64,000 nucleotides of DNA from Pseudomonas sp. GM18 (GCF_000282195.1 NZ_AKJT01000075.1:62001-126000), one strand, 5' to 3'. Positions 26,495 to 34,988 are shown, counted from the first letter of the stretch. Numbers and translations are program-made. The notes: generated by a model not told the origin, from the letters alone.

Positions 26495-27466
26495 ATGTTG
26501 CCGCGCTTTCCCGCCGTCACCCGCTGCCTGTCTCTTGCCGCCCTCTGCGTGGCGGGTCCTGTTGCAGCATTGGAGTTGCCCCTGCCACCACCCGGTGAAG
26601 ACATCGTCGGCCAGGTGCAAGTGATCAAGGCCAAGTACGAAGACACTTTCGCCGACCTTGGCACCACCTACGATCTGGGCTATTCGGAAATGGTCGCGGC
26701 CAACCCGGGCGTCGATCCATGGCTGCCGGGCGCCGGTACCGAAATCGTCCTGCCGACGCGCTTCATCCTGCCGCCTGGCCCGCGTGAAGGCATCGTCATC
26801 AACCTGGCTGAATACCGCCTCTACTACTACCCGAAAGGCCGGAACGTGGTGTACACCTTCCCGCTGGGTATTGGCCGTGAAGGCTGGGGTTCGCCGATTG
26901 CCCACACCAGCATCGTCGCCAAGACGCCAAACCCGACCTGGACCCCTCCAGCGTCGATCAAGGCCGAGCACGCCGCCGATGGCGACCCACTGCCGAATGT
27001 AGTGCCGGCCGGCCCGGATAACCCGCTGGGGCCGTTCAAATTCACCCTGGGCACTCCGGGCTACCTGATCCACGGTTCGAACAAGAAATTCGGTATCGGC
27101 ATGCGCACCAGCCACGGTTGCTTCCGCATGTTCAACAACAACGTGCTGGAAATGGCCAGCATGGTGCCGGTAGGGACGTCGGTACGCATTCTCAACGATC
27201 CGTACAAGTTCGGCCTCAGTGGCGGCAAGGTCTATCTGGAAGCGCACACGCCGCTGGATGACAAGGGCAACCCTTCGGTGGTCGACAAGCACACCGCCGT
27301 GATCAATGCGATGCTCAAGCGTGAGGACATCACCAACAACTTGCGCATGAACTGGGATGTAGTGCGCGACGTAGTCGCCGCTGAGGATGGCCTGCCTGTG
27401 GAAATCGCGGTGCCGAATACATCGGCACCGATGGTCTCGAGTGCGCCGATCGACCTGCAGCAGTAA
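26495..27466 (+). CDS. L,D-transpeptidase with LysM-like module (YkuD family)
   Basis: A 323-residue exported protein. A signal peptide (residues 1-26, AALCVAGPVAALE) is followed by a LysM-like segment (about 40-85, TYDLGYSEMVAANPGVDPWLPG), then the YkuD catalytic domain (about 95-235) with the active-site motif HGSNKKFGIGMRTSHGCFRM containing His and Cys. It should form 3-3 peptidoglycan cross-links or tether lipoprotein to the wall; the nearby oprI is a plausible partner since OprI is a Braun-type lipoprotein. AAGGAT eight bases before 26495 favours this ATG over 26477. Confidence 0.88.
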   Translation: MLPRFPAVTRCLSLAALCVAGPVAALELPLPPPGEDIVGQVQVIKAKYEDTFADLGTTYDLGYSEMVAANPGVDPWLPGAGTEIVLPTRFILPPGPREGIVINLAEYRLYYYPKGRNVVYTFPLGIGREGWGSPIAHTSIVAKTPNPTWTPPASIKAEHAADGDPLPNVVPAGPDNPLGPFKFTLGTPGYLIHGSNKKFGIGMRTSHGCFRMFNNNVLEMASMVPVGTSVRILNDPYKFGLSGGKVYLEAHTPLDDKGNPSVVDKHTAVINAMLKREDITNNLRMNWDVVRDVVAAEDGLPVEIAVPNTSAPMVSSAPIDLQQ

Positions 27467-27478
27467 CGCGTTAAAGCA

Positions 27479-27512
27479 ACCCGCCGATGCAGGCCGCATC
27501 GGCGGGTTTTTT
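27479..27512 (+). terminator. Terminator after the L,D-transpeptidase gene
   Basis: Stem ACCCGCCGATGC with GCATCGGCGGGT and a run of T (27505-27512). Confidence 0.9.
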
Positions 27513-27536
27513 ATGGCCTGCACAAACCCCAGGCAA

Positions 27537-27568
27537 TAAAAAAGCCGACCCAAAAAATGGGTCGGCTT
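27537..27568 (-). terminator. Terminator of oprI
   Basis: On the minus strand the stem AGCCGACCCA with TGGGTCGGCT closes a six-base loop and is followed by a run of U, 20-odd bases after the oprI stop. Confidence 0.9.
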
Positions 27569-27589
27569 GATAACAATCCCGAGGGATTA

Positions 27590-27841
27590 TTACTTGCGGC
27601 TAGCTTTTTCCAGCATGCGCAGAGCACGCTCGTTAGCTTCGTCAGCAGTCTGTTGTGCTTTTTGAGCAGCAGCCAGAGCTTCATCAGCTTTACGGTAAGC
27701 TTCGTCTGCACGAGCTTGGGAGCGAGCTGCTGCGTCTTCAGTAGCAGTCAGACGTGCTTCAGTTTCTTTCGATACGCTGCTGCAACCGGTAGCCAGAACT
27801 GCGGCCAGAGCCAGAGCAGAGAATTTCAGAACGTTGTTCAT
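27590..27841 (-). CDS. oprI: Major outer-membrane lipoprotein OprI
   Basis: An 83-residue lipoprotein. The signal peptide MNNVLKFSALALAAVLATG ends at the lipobox ATGC (Cys20), followed by Ser-Ser, which directs it to the outer membrane. The mature part is an unbroken Ala/Glu/Lys heptad coiled coil ending in a C-terminal Lys, as in Braun's lipoprotein. Its codon choice (many GCT, GCA and CGT) is that of a very highly expressed gene. AAGGGG upstream of the ATG, a consensus-like promoter and a strong terminator enclose it as a single-gene unit. Confidence 0.97.
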   Translation of the reverse strand: MNNVLKFSALALAAVLATGCSSVSKETEARLTATEDAAARSQARADEAYRKADEALAAAQKAQQTADEANERALRMLEKASRK

Positions 27842-27908
27842 CGTGTTCCCCTTCAAGGACTTTCTATTAAGTAGCTGTCTCCTCAGAGTGAGGAAATAGC
27901 CGGCGTAC

Positions 27909-27936
27909 ATACTACCCATTACTTGTAGTAAGTAAA
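27909..27936 (-). promoter_or_regulatory. Putative sigma-70 promoter of oprI
   Basis: Minus-strand boxes TTTACT (27936-27931) and TAGTAT (27914-27909) are spaced 16 bp, about 70 bp upstream of the oprI start. A small hairpin (CCTCA-CTC-TGAGG) follows in the leader. Confidence 0.6.
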
Positions 27937-28121
27937 CTGACGTAGCGCAAGAAGCAAAAAAAATTGTAGGCGTTGATTCTTTTTCGAGCAACTTTTAACT
28001 GCGCTGTATAAAAAATATCCAGCTACGAGGCCCGAACTGAGCGATCCGTCGGGAAAAAGTTCCCCGGCCAGGTAGCTGTTTTTCGGTCTTGCCCAAAGTC
28101 CGTCTAGATGGGTTTGTCTAC

Positions 28122-28316
28122 ACTTGTGTTCGAATTTTGCGCAGCCGCTCGCATATCTTTATCCATGTTGAGGTGACTTAATCAAAGGGCGCTCGTCTTA
28201 AGTCTCAATATCCGGCAATGTTCAGGCTTTGACCCGTTCGGTCGAGCTGTCCCTGCGTAATCCGCGGCAACACCCGCCACCCGAAGCACAATGACGAGCG
28301 TCCCTTGAGCATTTTT
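28122..28316 (+). ncRNA. Possible structured RNA or long leader
   Basis: A 195-bp stretch with no convincing gene. It begins with CTACACTT, resembling an RpoS-type -10 (CTATACTT). A long-range stem AGGGCGCTCGTC (28186-28197) pairs with GACGAGCGTCCCT (28293-28305) with one bulge, enclosing about 95 bases that contain another hairpin (GCTTTGACC with GGTCGAGC), and TTTTT follows at 28312-28316. This could be a small RNA or part of the acetyltransferase mRNA leader. Folding was done by eye; no expression evidence. Confidence 0.3.
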
Positions 28317-28470
28317 GCCAATGGTGCCTACTATTTGATACGTGCTCGGTTGCGCGAGATTGGTGCGGCTCTCTCGGTGTCCATTCAGGCACGGGGTGGC
28401 GTAGTTGTTCCTTCGCCGGAAAAACATCGGTAAGGTAGGGGTCAGAATTAAAGACCCGCGAGGAGTAGTG

Positions 28471-28752
28471 ATGAGCGAGGCGTTGTCCATCCACCATGAC
28501 CAGGCTGGTCATCAGTTCGAGACCACTGTGGACGGTTATCGTGCCTACCTGACCTATATGGATCTGGGAAAACAGACCCTGGATATTTATCGCACTTTTG
28601 TGCCCAACGCGCTGCGTGGTCGCGGCATCGCGGCGGCTTTGACCGAGCAGGCGCTGCAATACGCTGATGAAATGGGCTACACGGTGATTCCATCGTGCTC
28701 CTACGTGGAGCGCTACATGGAGCGTCATCAGCGGCATGCCGCCAAGCTGTGA
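28471..28752 (+). CDS. Short GNAT-type N-acetyltransferase (YjdJ-like)
   Basis: A 93-residue minimal GNAT domain of the GCN5-related YjdJ class. The acetyl-CoA pyrophosphate-binding segment VPNALRGRGIAAALTEQALQ is intact, followed by the beta-strand TVIPSCSYVERYMERH with the family Cys. Substrate unknown. AGGAG five bases before the ATG at 28471 fixes the start. It is separated from oprI by about 630 bp and followed by a bidirectional terminator. Confidence 0.85.
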   Translation: MSEALSIHHDQAGHQFETTVDGYRAYLTYMDLGKQTLDIYRTFVPNALRGRGIAAALTEQALQYADEMGYTVIPSCSYVERYMERHQRHAAKL

Positions 28753-28766
28753 GCAAAACCAGCGCA

Positions 28767-28803
28767 TAAAAAAACGCCAGGTTCAAACCTGGCGTTTTTT
28801 TAT
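28767..28803. terminator. Bidirectional terminator
   Basis: ACGCCAGGTT with AACCTGGCGT, three-base loop, flanked by A and T runs on both sides, so it can stop the acetyltransferase gene and the convergent DAHP synthase gene. Confidence 0.92.
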
Positions 28804-28817
28804 GCGCGAAACGGCGA

Positions 28818-29894
28818 TCAGCTGCGATCGCGTTTAGGCAGCACGTCCTTGAGCTTGGCATGCATGCTGCGCAAGGTGTTTTCAGTGGCTGTCCAATCGA
28901 TGCAGGCGTCGGTGATCGACACGCCGTATTGCAGGTCGGCGAGGTCTTTCGGGATTGCCTGGCAGCCCCAGTTCAGGTGGCTTTCGACCATCAGGCCGAT
29001 GATCGACTGGTTGCCCTCGAGAATCTGGTTGGCGACGTTCTCCATCACCAGCGGTTGCAGGGCCGGGTCCTTGTTGGAGTTGGCGTGGCTGCAATCGACC
29101 ATGATGTTCGGCTTGATGTTGGCCTTTTTCAGCGCTTGCTCGCAGAGCGCGACGCTGACCGAATCGTAGTTCGGCTTGCCGTTGCCGCCGCGCAATACCA
29201 CGTGACCGTAGGCGTTGCCCTTGGTGGTGACGATCGACACGCCACCTTCCTGGTTGATGCCCAGGAAACGGTGCGGGCTGGAAACCGATTGCAGGGCGTT
29301 GATGGCCACCGTCAGGCCGCCATCGGTGCCGTTCTTGAAGCCGACGGCCGAGGACAGGCCGGAAGCCATTTCACGGTGCGTCTGGGATTCGGTGGTGCGT
29401 GCGCCGATCGCCGACCAGCTGATCAGGTCCTGCAAGTATTGCGGGGAGATCGGATCGAGGGCTTCGGTCGCGGTCGGCAGGCCCATTTCGGCCAGGTCCA
29501 GCAACAACTGACGACCGATGTGCAGGCCATCCTGAATCTTGAACGAGTCATCCAGGTACGGATCGTTGATCAAGCCTTTCCAGCCAACGGTGGTGCGTGG
29601 CTTCTCGAAATACACGCGCATGACCAGATACAGGGTATCGGACACTTCGGCCGCGAGCACTTTCAGGCGCTCGGCGTATTCGTGGGCAGCCTTGATGTCG
29701 TGGATCGAGCACGGCCCGATCACGACGAACAGGCGGTGGTCGGTGCCATCAAGAATGTTGCGAATGACTTCGCGGCCCTTGGTGACGGTGCGCAGGGCAG
29801 CGTCGCTCAAAGGAATATCACGCTTGAGCTGATCGGGAGTGATCAGGGTCTCGTTGGAGGCGACGTTAAGGTCGTTGATCGGTAAATCAGCCAT
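28818..29894 (-). CDS. Type I 3-deoxy-7-phosphoheptulonate synthase
   Basis: A 358-residue enzyme of the AroF/G/H class: it joins PEP and erythrose 4-phosphate in the first step of the shikimate pathway. Motifs include GPCSIHD, RVYFEKPRTTVGWKG, AIGARTTESQ, GVSIVTTKGNAYGHV, DCSHANSNKD and the C-terminal SVTDACI-like GVSITDACIDW. Length is normal. Which aromatic amino acid inhibits it cannot be read with certainty. An unrelated type II synthase lies at 44060-45406. Confidence 0.95.
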   Translation of the reverse strand: MADLPINDLNVASNETLITPDQLKRDIPLSDAALRTVTKGREVIRNILDGTDHRLFVVIGPCSIHDIKAAHEYAERLKVLAAEVSDTLYLVMRVYFEKPRTTVGWKGLINDPYLDDSFKIQDGLHIGRQLLLDLAEMGLPTATEALDPISPQYLQDLISWSAIGARTTESQTHREMASGLSSAVGFKNGTDGGLTVAINALQSVSSPHRFLGINQEGGVSIVTTKGNAYGHVVLRGGNGKPNYDSVSVALCEQALKKANIKPNIMVDCSHANSNKDPALQPLVMENVANQILEGNQSIIGLMVESHLNWGCQAIPKDLADLQYGVSITDACIDWTATENTLRSMHAKLKDVLPKRDRS

Positions 29895-30019
29895 CGTTTA
29901 CTCGTCAGGTCACGGGTGCCGGCCGCCAGCGAACCCGCGCGGCGGAGCACAGCAAATTAAGCGCGTCGGGGAGCCGAACCTTAGCGCGTTACACCGTGGC
30001 TCGACAATGGGCAGACACC

Positions 30020-30081
30020 GTTTAGGGGACATTCTCAGTCAGTTTTTCCGTCGGCGGGGAAACTGATTGAGAGCGTCCCTA
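30020..30081. repeat. Imperfect inverted repeat
   Basis: Arms GGGACATTCTCAGTCAGTTT (from 30027) and AAACTGATTGAGAGCGTCCC (to 30080) with about ten spacer bases; the right arm overlaps the end of the PilZ gene. It is unlike the REP units elsewhere and may act as a transcription stop for the PilZ gene. Confidence 0.6.
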
Positions 30082-30522
30082 ATCCAGCACAGGCTGTGCA
30101 AATGCCTTGCGAACGGTGTCGTGGGAGAACTCGTCGGCGTGATGCTGGACCCATTCGAGAGCGAGGGCCTGAATATCCTGCAGGTCGTCGTGCGGGTCAT
30201 GCAGGCGGCAGTAACGTTCGATCTGGCAGATCTGCTCACCCATCCGTGCGCAAAATAGCGTCTGTTCGTCGACGAAGGCGATGCCCACCAGATAGCCGCG
30301 TTTTCGTCGCAAACACCACGCCACATAACCCAGGAAACGCAAGTCCGGGTTCAGGGTTGGCATGCGTACTTCCAGCGCCGTACCGTGGCGCCAGGCGCGG
30401 TGGTAATTGCAAGCCATGCCACCGAGGCTGATAGTGTGCAGCTGTTGCCGCGAAATACACTCATGTTTGAACAACGTTAATTCGACGGGCACATCGTCAG
30501 GATGAGGAAGATAACGTCTCAT
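30079..30522 (-). CDS. PilZ domain protein
   Basis: A 147-residue cytosolic protein. An N-terminal RRYLPHPDDVPVEL gives the RxxxR-like c-di-GMP binding motif, followed by the beta-barrel with ISLGGMACNYHRAW (a D/NxSxxG variant with Leu-Gly-Gly). A helical C-terminal extension of about 50 residues follows. It should bind c-di-GMP or act through protein contacts. GGGAG nine bases upstream supports the ATG at 30522. Its start codon overlaps the start codon of the divergent thioredoxin-like gene within one CATG. Confidence 0.75.
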   Translation of the reverse strand: MRRYLPHPDDVPVELTLFKHECISRQQLHTISLGGMACNYHRAWRHGTALEVRMPTLNPDLRFLGYVAWCLRRKRGYLVGIAFVDEQTLFCARMGEQICQIERYCRLHDPHDDLQDIQALALEWVQHHADEFSHDTVRKAFAQPVLD

Positions 30523-30907
30523 GAACACGGACTCCCTGTGTCGGCCACTTGACACTGTTTCTCCCAGTATAGTGGTCGAATCGGAACTGACCGATTTCGA
30601 CGCCGACCAACGGTTGCTGGCGATGAGCGGCATTTCACTGGTGATTTTTACCAGCGTCGGCTGCGCCAGTTGCCGTTTTGCCCGCGAGCAGTTGCCCAGG
30701 CTCGAACTGGCGGTCGATCGGCTGTGCTGGATCGATGCCGGGAGCAATGGCGGGGTGGTCGAGCGTTATAGGGTCTTTCATTTACCGGCACTGTTTGTGG
30801 TGCGCGACGGTGAGTATTTCGGGGCGCTACAGTCGCGCCTGACCCGCACAGCGCTCAACGAGGCTGTGGACCAGGCGCTGAATCGACCAGCAGAGGAGTT
30901 GCCATGA
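30521..30907 (+). CDS. Thioredoxin-like protein with CxxC
   Basis: A 128-residue cytosolic protein with one thioredoxin fold: VIFTSVGCASCRFAREQLPRL holds the CASC redox motif, and FHLPALFVVRDGEYFG has the cis-Pro. It lacks the usual WCGPC, so its potential and partners will differ from TrxA. AGGA lies about twelve bases before the ATG. The stop codon overlaps the panE start (ATGA), so they are translated together. Confidence 0.75.
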   Translation: MNTDSLCRPLDTVSPSIVVESELTDFDADQRLLAMSGISLVIFTSVGCASCRFAREQLPRLELAVDRLCWIDAGSNGGVVERYRVFHLPALFVVRDGEYFGALQSRLTRTALNEAVDQALNRPAEELP

Positions 30908-31860
30908 CAGGCACATTGGCCAAGCCGAGAATCGGCATTATCGGGACCGGCGCGATCGGTGGTTTCTACGGGCTGATGCTGGCGCGTGCCGGCTTCGATG
31001 TGCATTTTCTGTTGCGCAGCGAGTTTTCAGCGGTGGCCGAACGCGGCTTGCATCTCGACCACGCGTCGTTGGGACCGCTGACCTTGAACCCGGTCCAGGC
31101 CTATTCGTCGGCTGCCGACATGCCGCCCTGTGACTGGTTGCTGGTGGGCGCCAAGACCACCAGTAACGCAGACCTGGCACCGGCCATTGTTCAAGCCGCG
31201 GCCCCTGATGCCAAAGTGCTGGTGCTGCAAAATGGCCTGGACGTCGAAGACCGTCTGCGCGAGTTGCTCCCTGATTCGCTGCATCTGCTGGGCGGGCGTT
31301 GTCTGATCTGCGTCCATCGCGCCGGCCCCGGGGTCATCACTCATCAAGCGTTGGGGGCGCTGAGTGTCGGCTACCACAGTGGCCCCGCCGCCGATGCACA
31401 GGCACGCATGAACATCGTCGAGGAGGGCGCTGGGTTGTTCCGCACTGCCGGTATCGACGCCCAGGCCATGCCGAATCTGCAGCAGGTGTGCTGGCAGAAA
31501 CTGGTCTGGAATATTCCCTACAACGGTCTGTCGGTGCTGCTCGGGGCCAGCACCACACCGTTGATGGCGGATGCCGACAGTCGCGCGCTGATTCAGGCCT
31601 TGATGGCTGAAGTGGTTCAGGGGGCCAAGGCCTGCGGTCATGACATGCCACCGGGTTACGCCGATTATCTGTTCATGATGACCGAGAAAATGCCCGACTA
31701 CTGGCCGAGCATGTACCACGATTTTCTGCACAAGCGGCCGCTGGAGCTGGACGCCATTTACACTCGGCCACTGGCAGCGGCGAAGGCGGCGGGATGTGAG
31801 TTGCCGCGAATCGAGGCCTTGTATCGCAGCTTGAGTTTTATCGACCGACGTAACCACTGA
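30904..31860 (+). CDS. 2-dehydropantoate 2-reductase-like (PanE family)
   Basis: A 318-residue NADPH-dependent reductase. The N-terminal Rossmann fold shows GIIGTGAIGGFYGLMLARAG and the Arg of LLRSE; the C-terminal domain has the catalytic Lys region WQKLVWNIPYNGLSVLLG and the DFLHKRPLELDAIY motif. It should reduce ketopantoate to pantoate for coenzyme A synthesis, but paralogues with other ketoacid substrates are common. Overlaps the thioredoxin-like gene by four bases. Confidence 0.85.
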   Translation: MTGTLAKPRIGIIGTGAIGGFYGLMLARAGFDVHFLLRSEFSAVAERGLHLDHASLGPLTLNPVQAYSSAADMPPCDWLLVGAKTTSNADLAPAIVQAAAPDAKVLVLQNGLDVEDRLRELLPDSLHLLGGRCLICVHRAGPGVITHQALGALSVGYHSGPAADAQARMNIVEEGAGLFRTAGIDAQAMPNLQQVCWQKLVWNIPYNGLSVLLGASTTPLMADADSRALIQALMAEVVQGAKACGHDMPPGYADYLFMMTEKMPDYWPSMYHDFLHKRPLELDAIYTRPLAAAKAAGCELPRIEALYRSLSFIDRRNH

Positions 31861-31884
31861 GTCGGTCAAGGAAGGGGGAAGGGC

Positions 31885-32790
31885 ATGGCAAATGTCATAG
31901 ACGACAAACTGGTGCTGGCGATTTCTTCGCGAGCGCTGTTCGACTTGAGCGAGAGCCATAAGGTCTATCTGTCGAGCGGCGTCGAGGCTTATCGGCAGTA
32001 CCAGATCGAACATGAAGACGAAATTCTCGAGCCCGGCGATGCATTCCCGTTGGTGGAAAAACTCCTGAACCTGAACGCCAGTCTCGGCCGTGCCCGGGTC
32101 GAGGTGATCCTGGTGTCGCGCAACAGCGCCGACACCGGCCTGCGGGTTTTCAACTCGATTCATCACTATGGCCTGTCGATCTCGCGTGCGGCATTCGTCG
32201 GCGGACGCAGTCCTTATCCGTACCTCAAGGCCTTTGGTTGCGACCTGTTTCTTTCGACCCATGCCGAAGACGTGCGCAATGCGCTGGAGGCCGGATTCGC
32301 CGCAGCGACTATTCTGTCGGGCGGTGCCAGTCGCGCCGCCAGCGATGAATTGCGCATTGCTTTCGACGGTGACGCGGTGCTGTTTTCCGACGAGTCGGAG
32401 CGGGTCTATCAGTCGGGAGGCCTGGCGGCGTTTCAGGCCAGCGAGCGGGAAGCGGCCCGCGAGCCTTTGCGTGGCGGGCCGTTCAAAGGCTTCCTCGCGG
32501 CGCTCAATCTGTTGCAGCGCGAGTTCCCCGATGATGCCTGTCCGATCCGCACCGCGCTGGTGACCGCGCGATCGGCACCGGCCCATGAACGGGTGATCCG
32601 TACCTTGCGCGAATGGGACATTCGTCTGGACGAATCGCTGTTTCTTGGCGGCCTGACCAAATCGGCTTTTCTCGAAGCCTTTGCCGCCGACGTATTTTTC
32701 GACGATCAGGCAGGCCATTGCGAGCTGGCCCGTGAAGTGGTCGCCACCGGGCACGTGCCCCATGGCATCAGTAACGAGCCGTCGGTTTAA
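31885..32790 (+). CDS. 5'-nucleotidase (PF06189 type)
   Basis: A 301-residue cytosolic protein of the bacterial NT5C-like 5'-nucleotidase family. Motifs include VLAISSRALFDLSESHKVY at the start, EVILVSRNSADTGLRVFNSI, IAFDGDAVLFSDESERVY (the Asp-containing HAD-like block) and AFAADVFFDDQAGH. It likely removes phosphate from nucleoside monophosphates. It follows panE by 24 bp in the same direction, so it may share that transcript. Confidence 0.85.
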   Translation: MANVIDDKLVLAISSRALFDLSESHKVYLSSGVEAYRQYQIEHEDEILEPGDAFPLVEKLLNLNASLGRARVEVILVSRNSADTGLRVFNSIHHYGLSISRAAFVGGRSPYPYLKAFGCDLFLSTHAEDVRNALEAGFAAATILSGGASRAASDELRIAFDGDAVLFSDESERVYQSGGLAAFQASEREAAREPLRGGPFKGFLAALNLLQREFPDDACPIRTALVTARSAPAHERVIRTLREWDIRLDESLFLGGLTKSAFLEAFAADVFFDDQAGHCELAREVVATGHVPHGISNEPSV

Positions 32791-32886
32791 AGCCCGGCGG
32801 TTCAATGCGTTGCGCCGGGCGCCGCACTCGCCACGGCACTGCTAAGCTGAATCAATCTCCGCCATGTTGGCATTCGAGGAGGTCAT

Positions 32887-33390
32887 ATGATTCGTTCGAT
32901 GCTGTATGCCACTGACTTGGGTCTGTACGCACCATTGGTGATGCAGCATGCCTTGGAACTGGCTCGAACATTCAATGCCGACTTGTATGTGGTGCACGCG
33001 GTAGAGCCCATGGGGCTGTTTGCCGAATCCGTGTTGCAGAGCTATCTCGACGAGAAGGCCTTGAACGAATTTCACAGTCAGGGTCTGAACAATGTGATCG
33101 CCAATATTCAGCAACGGGTGCTCGACAACTTTCGCGAAGAGCTGGGGGATGAAGGAGAGCAGGATTTGCAGCGGATTCAGGCAGTGCGGGTGCTGCAGGG
33201 CGATCCGTCGCAGGTGATACTCGACCAGGCGCAGAAACTCTCTGTCGATTTGCTGATCGTAGGAAGTCACAGCCATGGTGCTGGCGCGGAAACGCCGTTG
33301 GGTCGAACCGCTGCGCGCGTGTTGCAACTGGCCAGGGTGCCGGTCTATCTGGTGCCGCTGGTGGAGCGTCGCCGCAAAGAGGATCGCTAG
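32887..33390 (+). CDS. Universal stress protein (UspA family)
   Basis: A 167-residue single-domain Usp. It begins MIRSMLYATDLG with the usual acidic ATP-site residue, and ends with the nucleotide-binding motif LLIVGSHSHGAG and LGRTAARVLQLARVPVYLVP (G-x2-G-x9-GS/T pattern present as GSHSHG...GRTA). AGGAGG lies directly upstream of the ATG. It has its own promoter region of about 95 bp and precedes cysB. Confidence 0.9.
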   Translation: MIRSMLYATDLGLYAPLVMQHALELARTFNADLYVVHAVEPMGLFAESVLQSYLDEKALNEFHSQGLNNVIANIQQRVLDNFREELGDEGEQDLQRIQAVRVLQGDPSQVILDQAQKLSVDLLIVGSHSHGAGAETPLGRTAARVLQLARVPVYLVPLVERRRKEDR

Positions 33391-33503
33391 AACACGAATA
33401 ATGGCATTTTGACAAAAAAGTTCTAGATTTATTGGTCGAACCATTAATATAGTTATATACCGTCGCTGATGCCCGTGGCGTCTACCTGCTTTGAGGGATT
33501 CAT

Positions 33504-34478
33504 ATGAAGCTTCAACAATTGCGCTACATCTGGGAAGTGGCGCACCACGACCTCAACGTTTCTGCTACAGCCCAAAGCCTCTACACCTCGCAACCGGGCA
33601 TCAGCAAACAGATTCGTCTGCTGGAAGACGAATTGGGGGTCGAGGTTTTCGCCCGCAGCGGCAAGCATCTGACCCGCGTTACCCCGGCCGGCGAGCGCAT
33701 CATCACCACTGCCGGTGAGATCCTGCGCAAAGTTGAAAGCATCAAACAGATCGCCCAGGAATTCTCCAACGAGAAAAAAGGCACCCTGTCGATCGCCACC
33801 ACCCACACCCAGGCGCGTTATGCATTGCCGCCGGTGATCAGCAATTTCATCAAGCAATACCCGGACGTTGCCCTGCACATGCACCAGGGTTCGCCGATGC
33901 AGATCGCCGAGATGGCCGCGGACGGCACCGTCGATTTCGCCATCGCCACCGAAGCCCTGGAGCTGTTCGGTGATCTGGTGATGATGCCGTGCTATCGCTG
34001 GAACCGCTGCGTGGTCGTACCTCAGGGCCACCCGCTGACCAAGCTGTCGAAGCTGACCCTCGAAGCCCTGGCCGAATACCCGATCGTGACGTACGTGTTC
34101 GGTTTCACCGGTCGTTCGAAACTCGACGAAGCCTTCAGCCACCGTGGCCTGACACCGAAAGTGGTGTTCACCGCCGCCGACGCCGACGTGATCAAGACGT
34201 ACGTTCGCCTGGGTCTGGGCGTAGGCATCGTGGCGAAAATGGCAGTTGATACCAAGCTCGATAGCGACCTGGTGGTGCTTGATGCCAGCGAGTTGTTCGA
34301 ATCCAGTATTACCAAAATCGGTTTCCGTCGCGGCACTTTCCTGCGTGGCTTCATGTGCGACTTCATCGAGAAGTTCGCTCCGCACCTGACCCGCGAAGTG
34401 ATGGCCAAGGCCATTCAGTGCCACAACAAACAGGAATTGGAAGAGCTGTTCGACGGCGTCGAACTGCCGGTCCATTAA
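33504..34478 (+). CDS. cysB: CysB, LysR-type regulator of sulfur assimilation
   Basis: A 324-residue LysR activator. The N-terminal helix-turn-helix spans MKLQQLRYIWEVAHHDLNVS to QIRLLEDELGVEVFAR; the effector domain shows TTHTQARYALPPVI and MPCYRWNRCVVVPQGHPL, which match CysB and its relative Cbl. It responds to N-acetylserine and thiosulfate or sulfide. The 113-bp upstream region is AT-rich (TTATTGGTCGAACC, ATATAGTTATATACC), as in autoregulated cysB promoters. It converges on a Gre-like gene. Confidence 0.95.
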   Translation: MKLQQLRYIWEVAHHDLNVSATAQSLYTSQPGISKQIRLLEDELGVEVFARSGKHLTRVTPAGERIITTAGEILRKVESIKQIAQEFSNEKKGTLSIATTHTQARYALPPVISNFIKQYPDVALHMHQGSPMQIAEMAADGTVDFAIATEALELFGDLVMMPCYRWNRCVVVPQGHPLTKLSKLTLEALAEYPIVTYVFGFTGRSKLDEAFSHRGLTPKVVFTAADADVIKTYVRLGLGVGIVAKMAVDTKLDSDLVVLDASELFESSITKIGFRRGTFLRGFMCDFIEKFAPHLTREVMAKAIQCHNKQELEELFDGVELPVH

Positions 34479-34491
34479 GCGTCAACAGACG

Positions 34492-34986
34492 CTAGACCAC
34501 CTCGGTGACAGCAAACTGTTGCCGAGCGCCCGCCACCAGAATCTCCACTTCATCCCCTTCGAACTTGCCCAGCAGGCTTTTACCCAGCGGCGAACGAGGG
34601 GTGATGACGGTAATCAATTGCCCCACTAGGTCAACCTTCAACCCGGCCGCGTCGGGGGCCAGGAACAGCCATTGTTCGCGACCCTTTTCGTCTTCCAGGC
34701 CGAGCAGGGCGCCGACTTCGATGCCGCGCCGCTCGTCATAAGGCCGCAGTGTCAGGTTCTGGCAAAGGGTCAATGACAGCCTGATTTCCTCCACCCGCCT
34801 GGCCTGCCCGGCCGCCAGATAAGACGCCTCCAGCCCCAGGGTGTCGTACTTGTTTTCGGCTATGTTTTCTTCGTGGGTCGCGGTTTCGTAAGCGGTTTGC
34901 GCGGCACGCTCGGCGATGTCGAGATCGATCCGCAGCTTGTCGATAATCAGTTGGTGGACGGTCGGCTTGTGCATGGAGTGCTTCAT
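34492..34986 (-). CDS. Gre-family elongation factor-like protein with altered tip
   Basis: A 164-residue protein with a Gre layout: an N-terminal coiled coil (residues about 8-80) and a C-terminal FKBP-like domain (about 85-162, with VDLVGQLITVITPRSPLGKSLLGK). The tip of the coiled coil reads HEENIAENKYD where GreA and GreB have GDLSENAEY or GDRSENAEY; the first catalytic acid appears to be Asn and only the Glu is kept. It may bind the RNA polymerase secondary channel without full cleavage activity. The ATG at 34986 follows the stop of the membrane-protein gene by two bases; 34974 is an alternative start. Confidence 0.8.
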   Translation of the reverse strand: MKHSMHKPTVHQLIIDKLRIDLDIAERAAQTAYETATHEENIAENKYDTLGLEASYLAAGQARRVEEIRLSLTLCQNLTLRPYDERRGIEVGALLGLEDEKGREQWLFLAPDAAGLKVDLVGQLITVITPRSPLGKSLLGKFEGDEVEILVAGARQQFAVTEVV

Positions 34987-34988
34987 GA

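Noticed and set aside
28182..28490. 102-codon minus-strand frame upstream of the acetyltransferase gene
   Set aside because: No ribosome site, unlikely composition and overlap with the acetyltransferase start; the region is better treated as non-coding.
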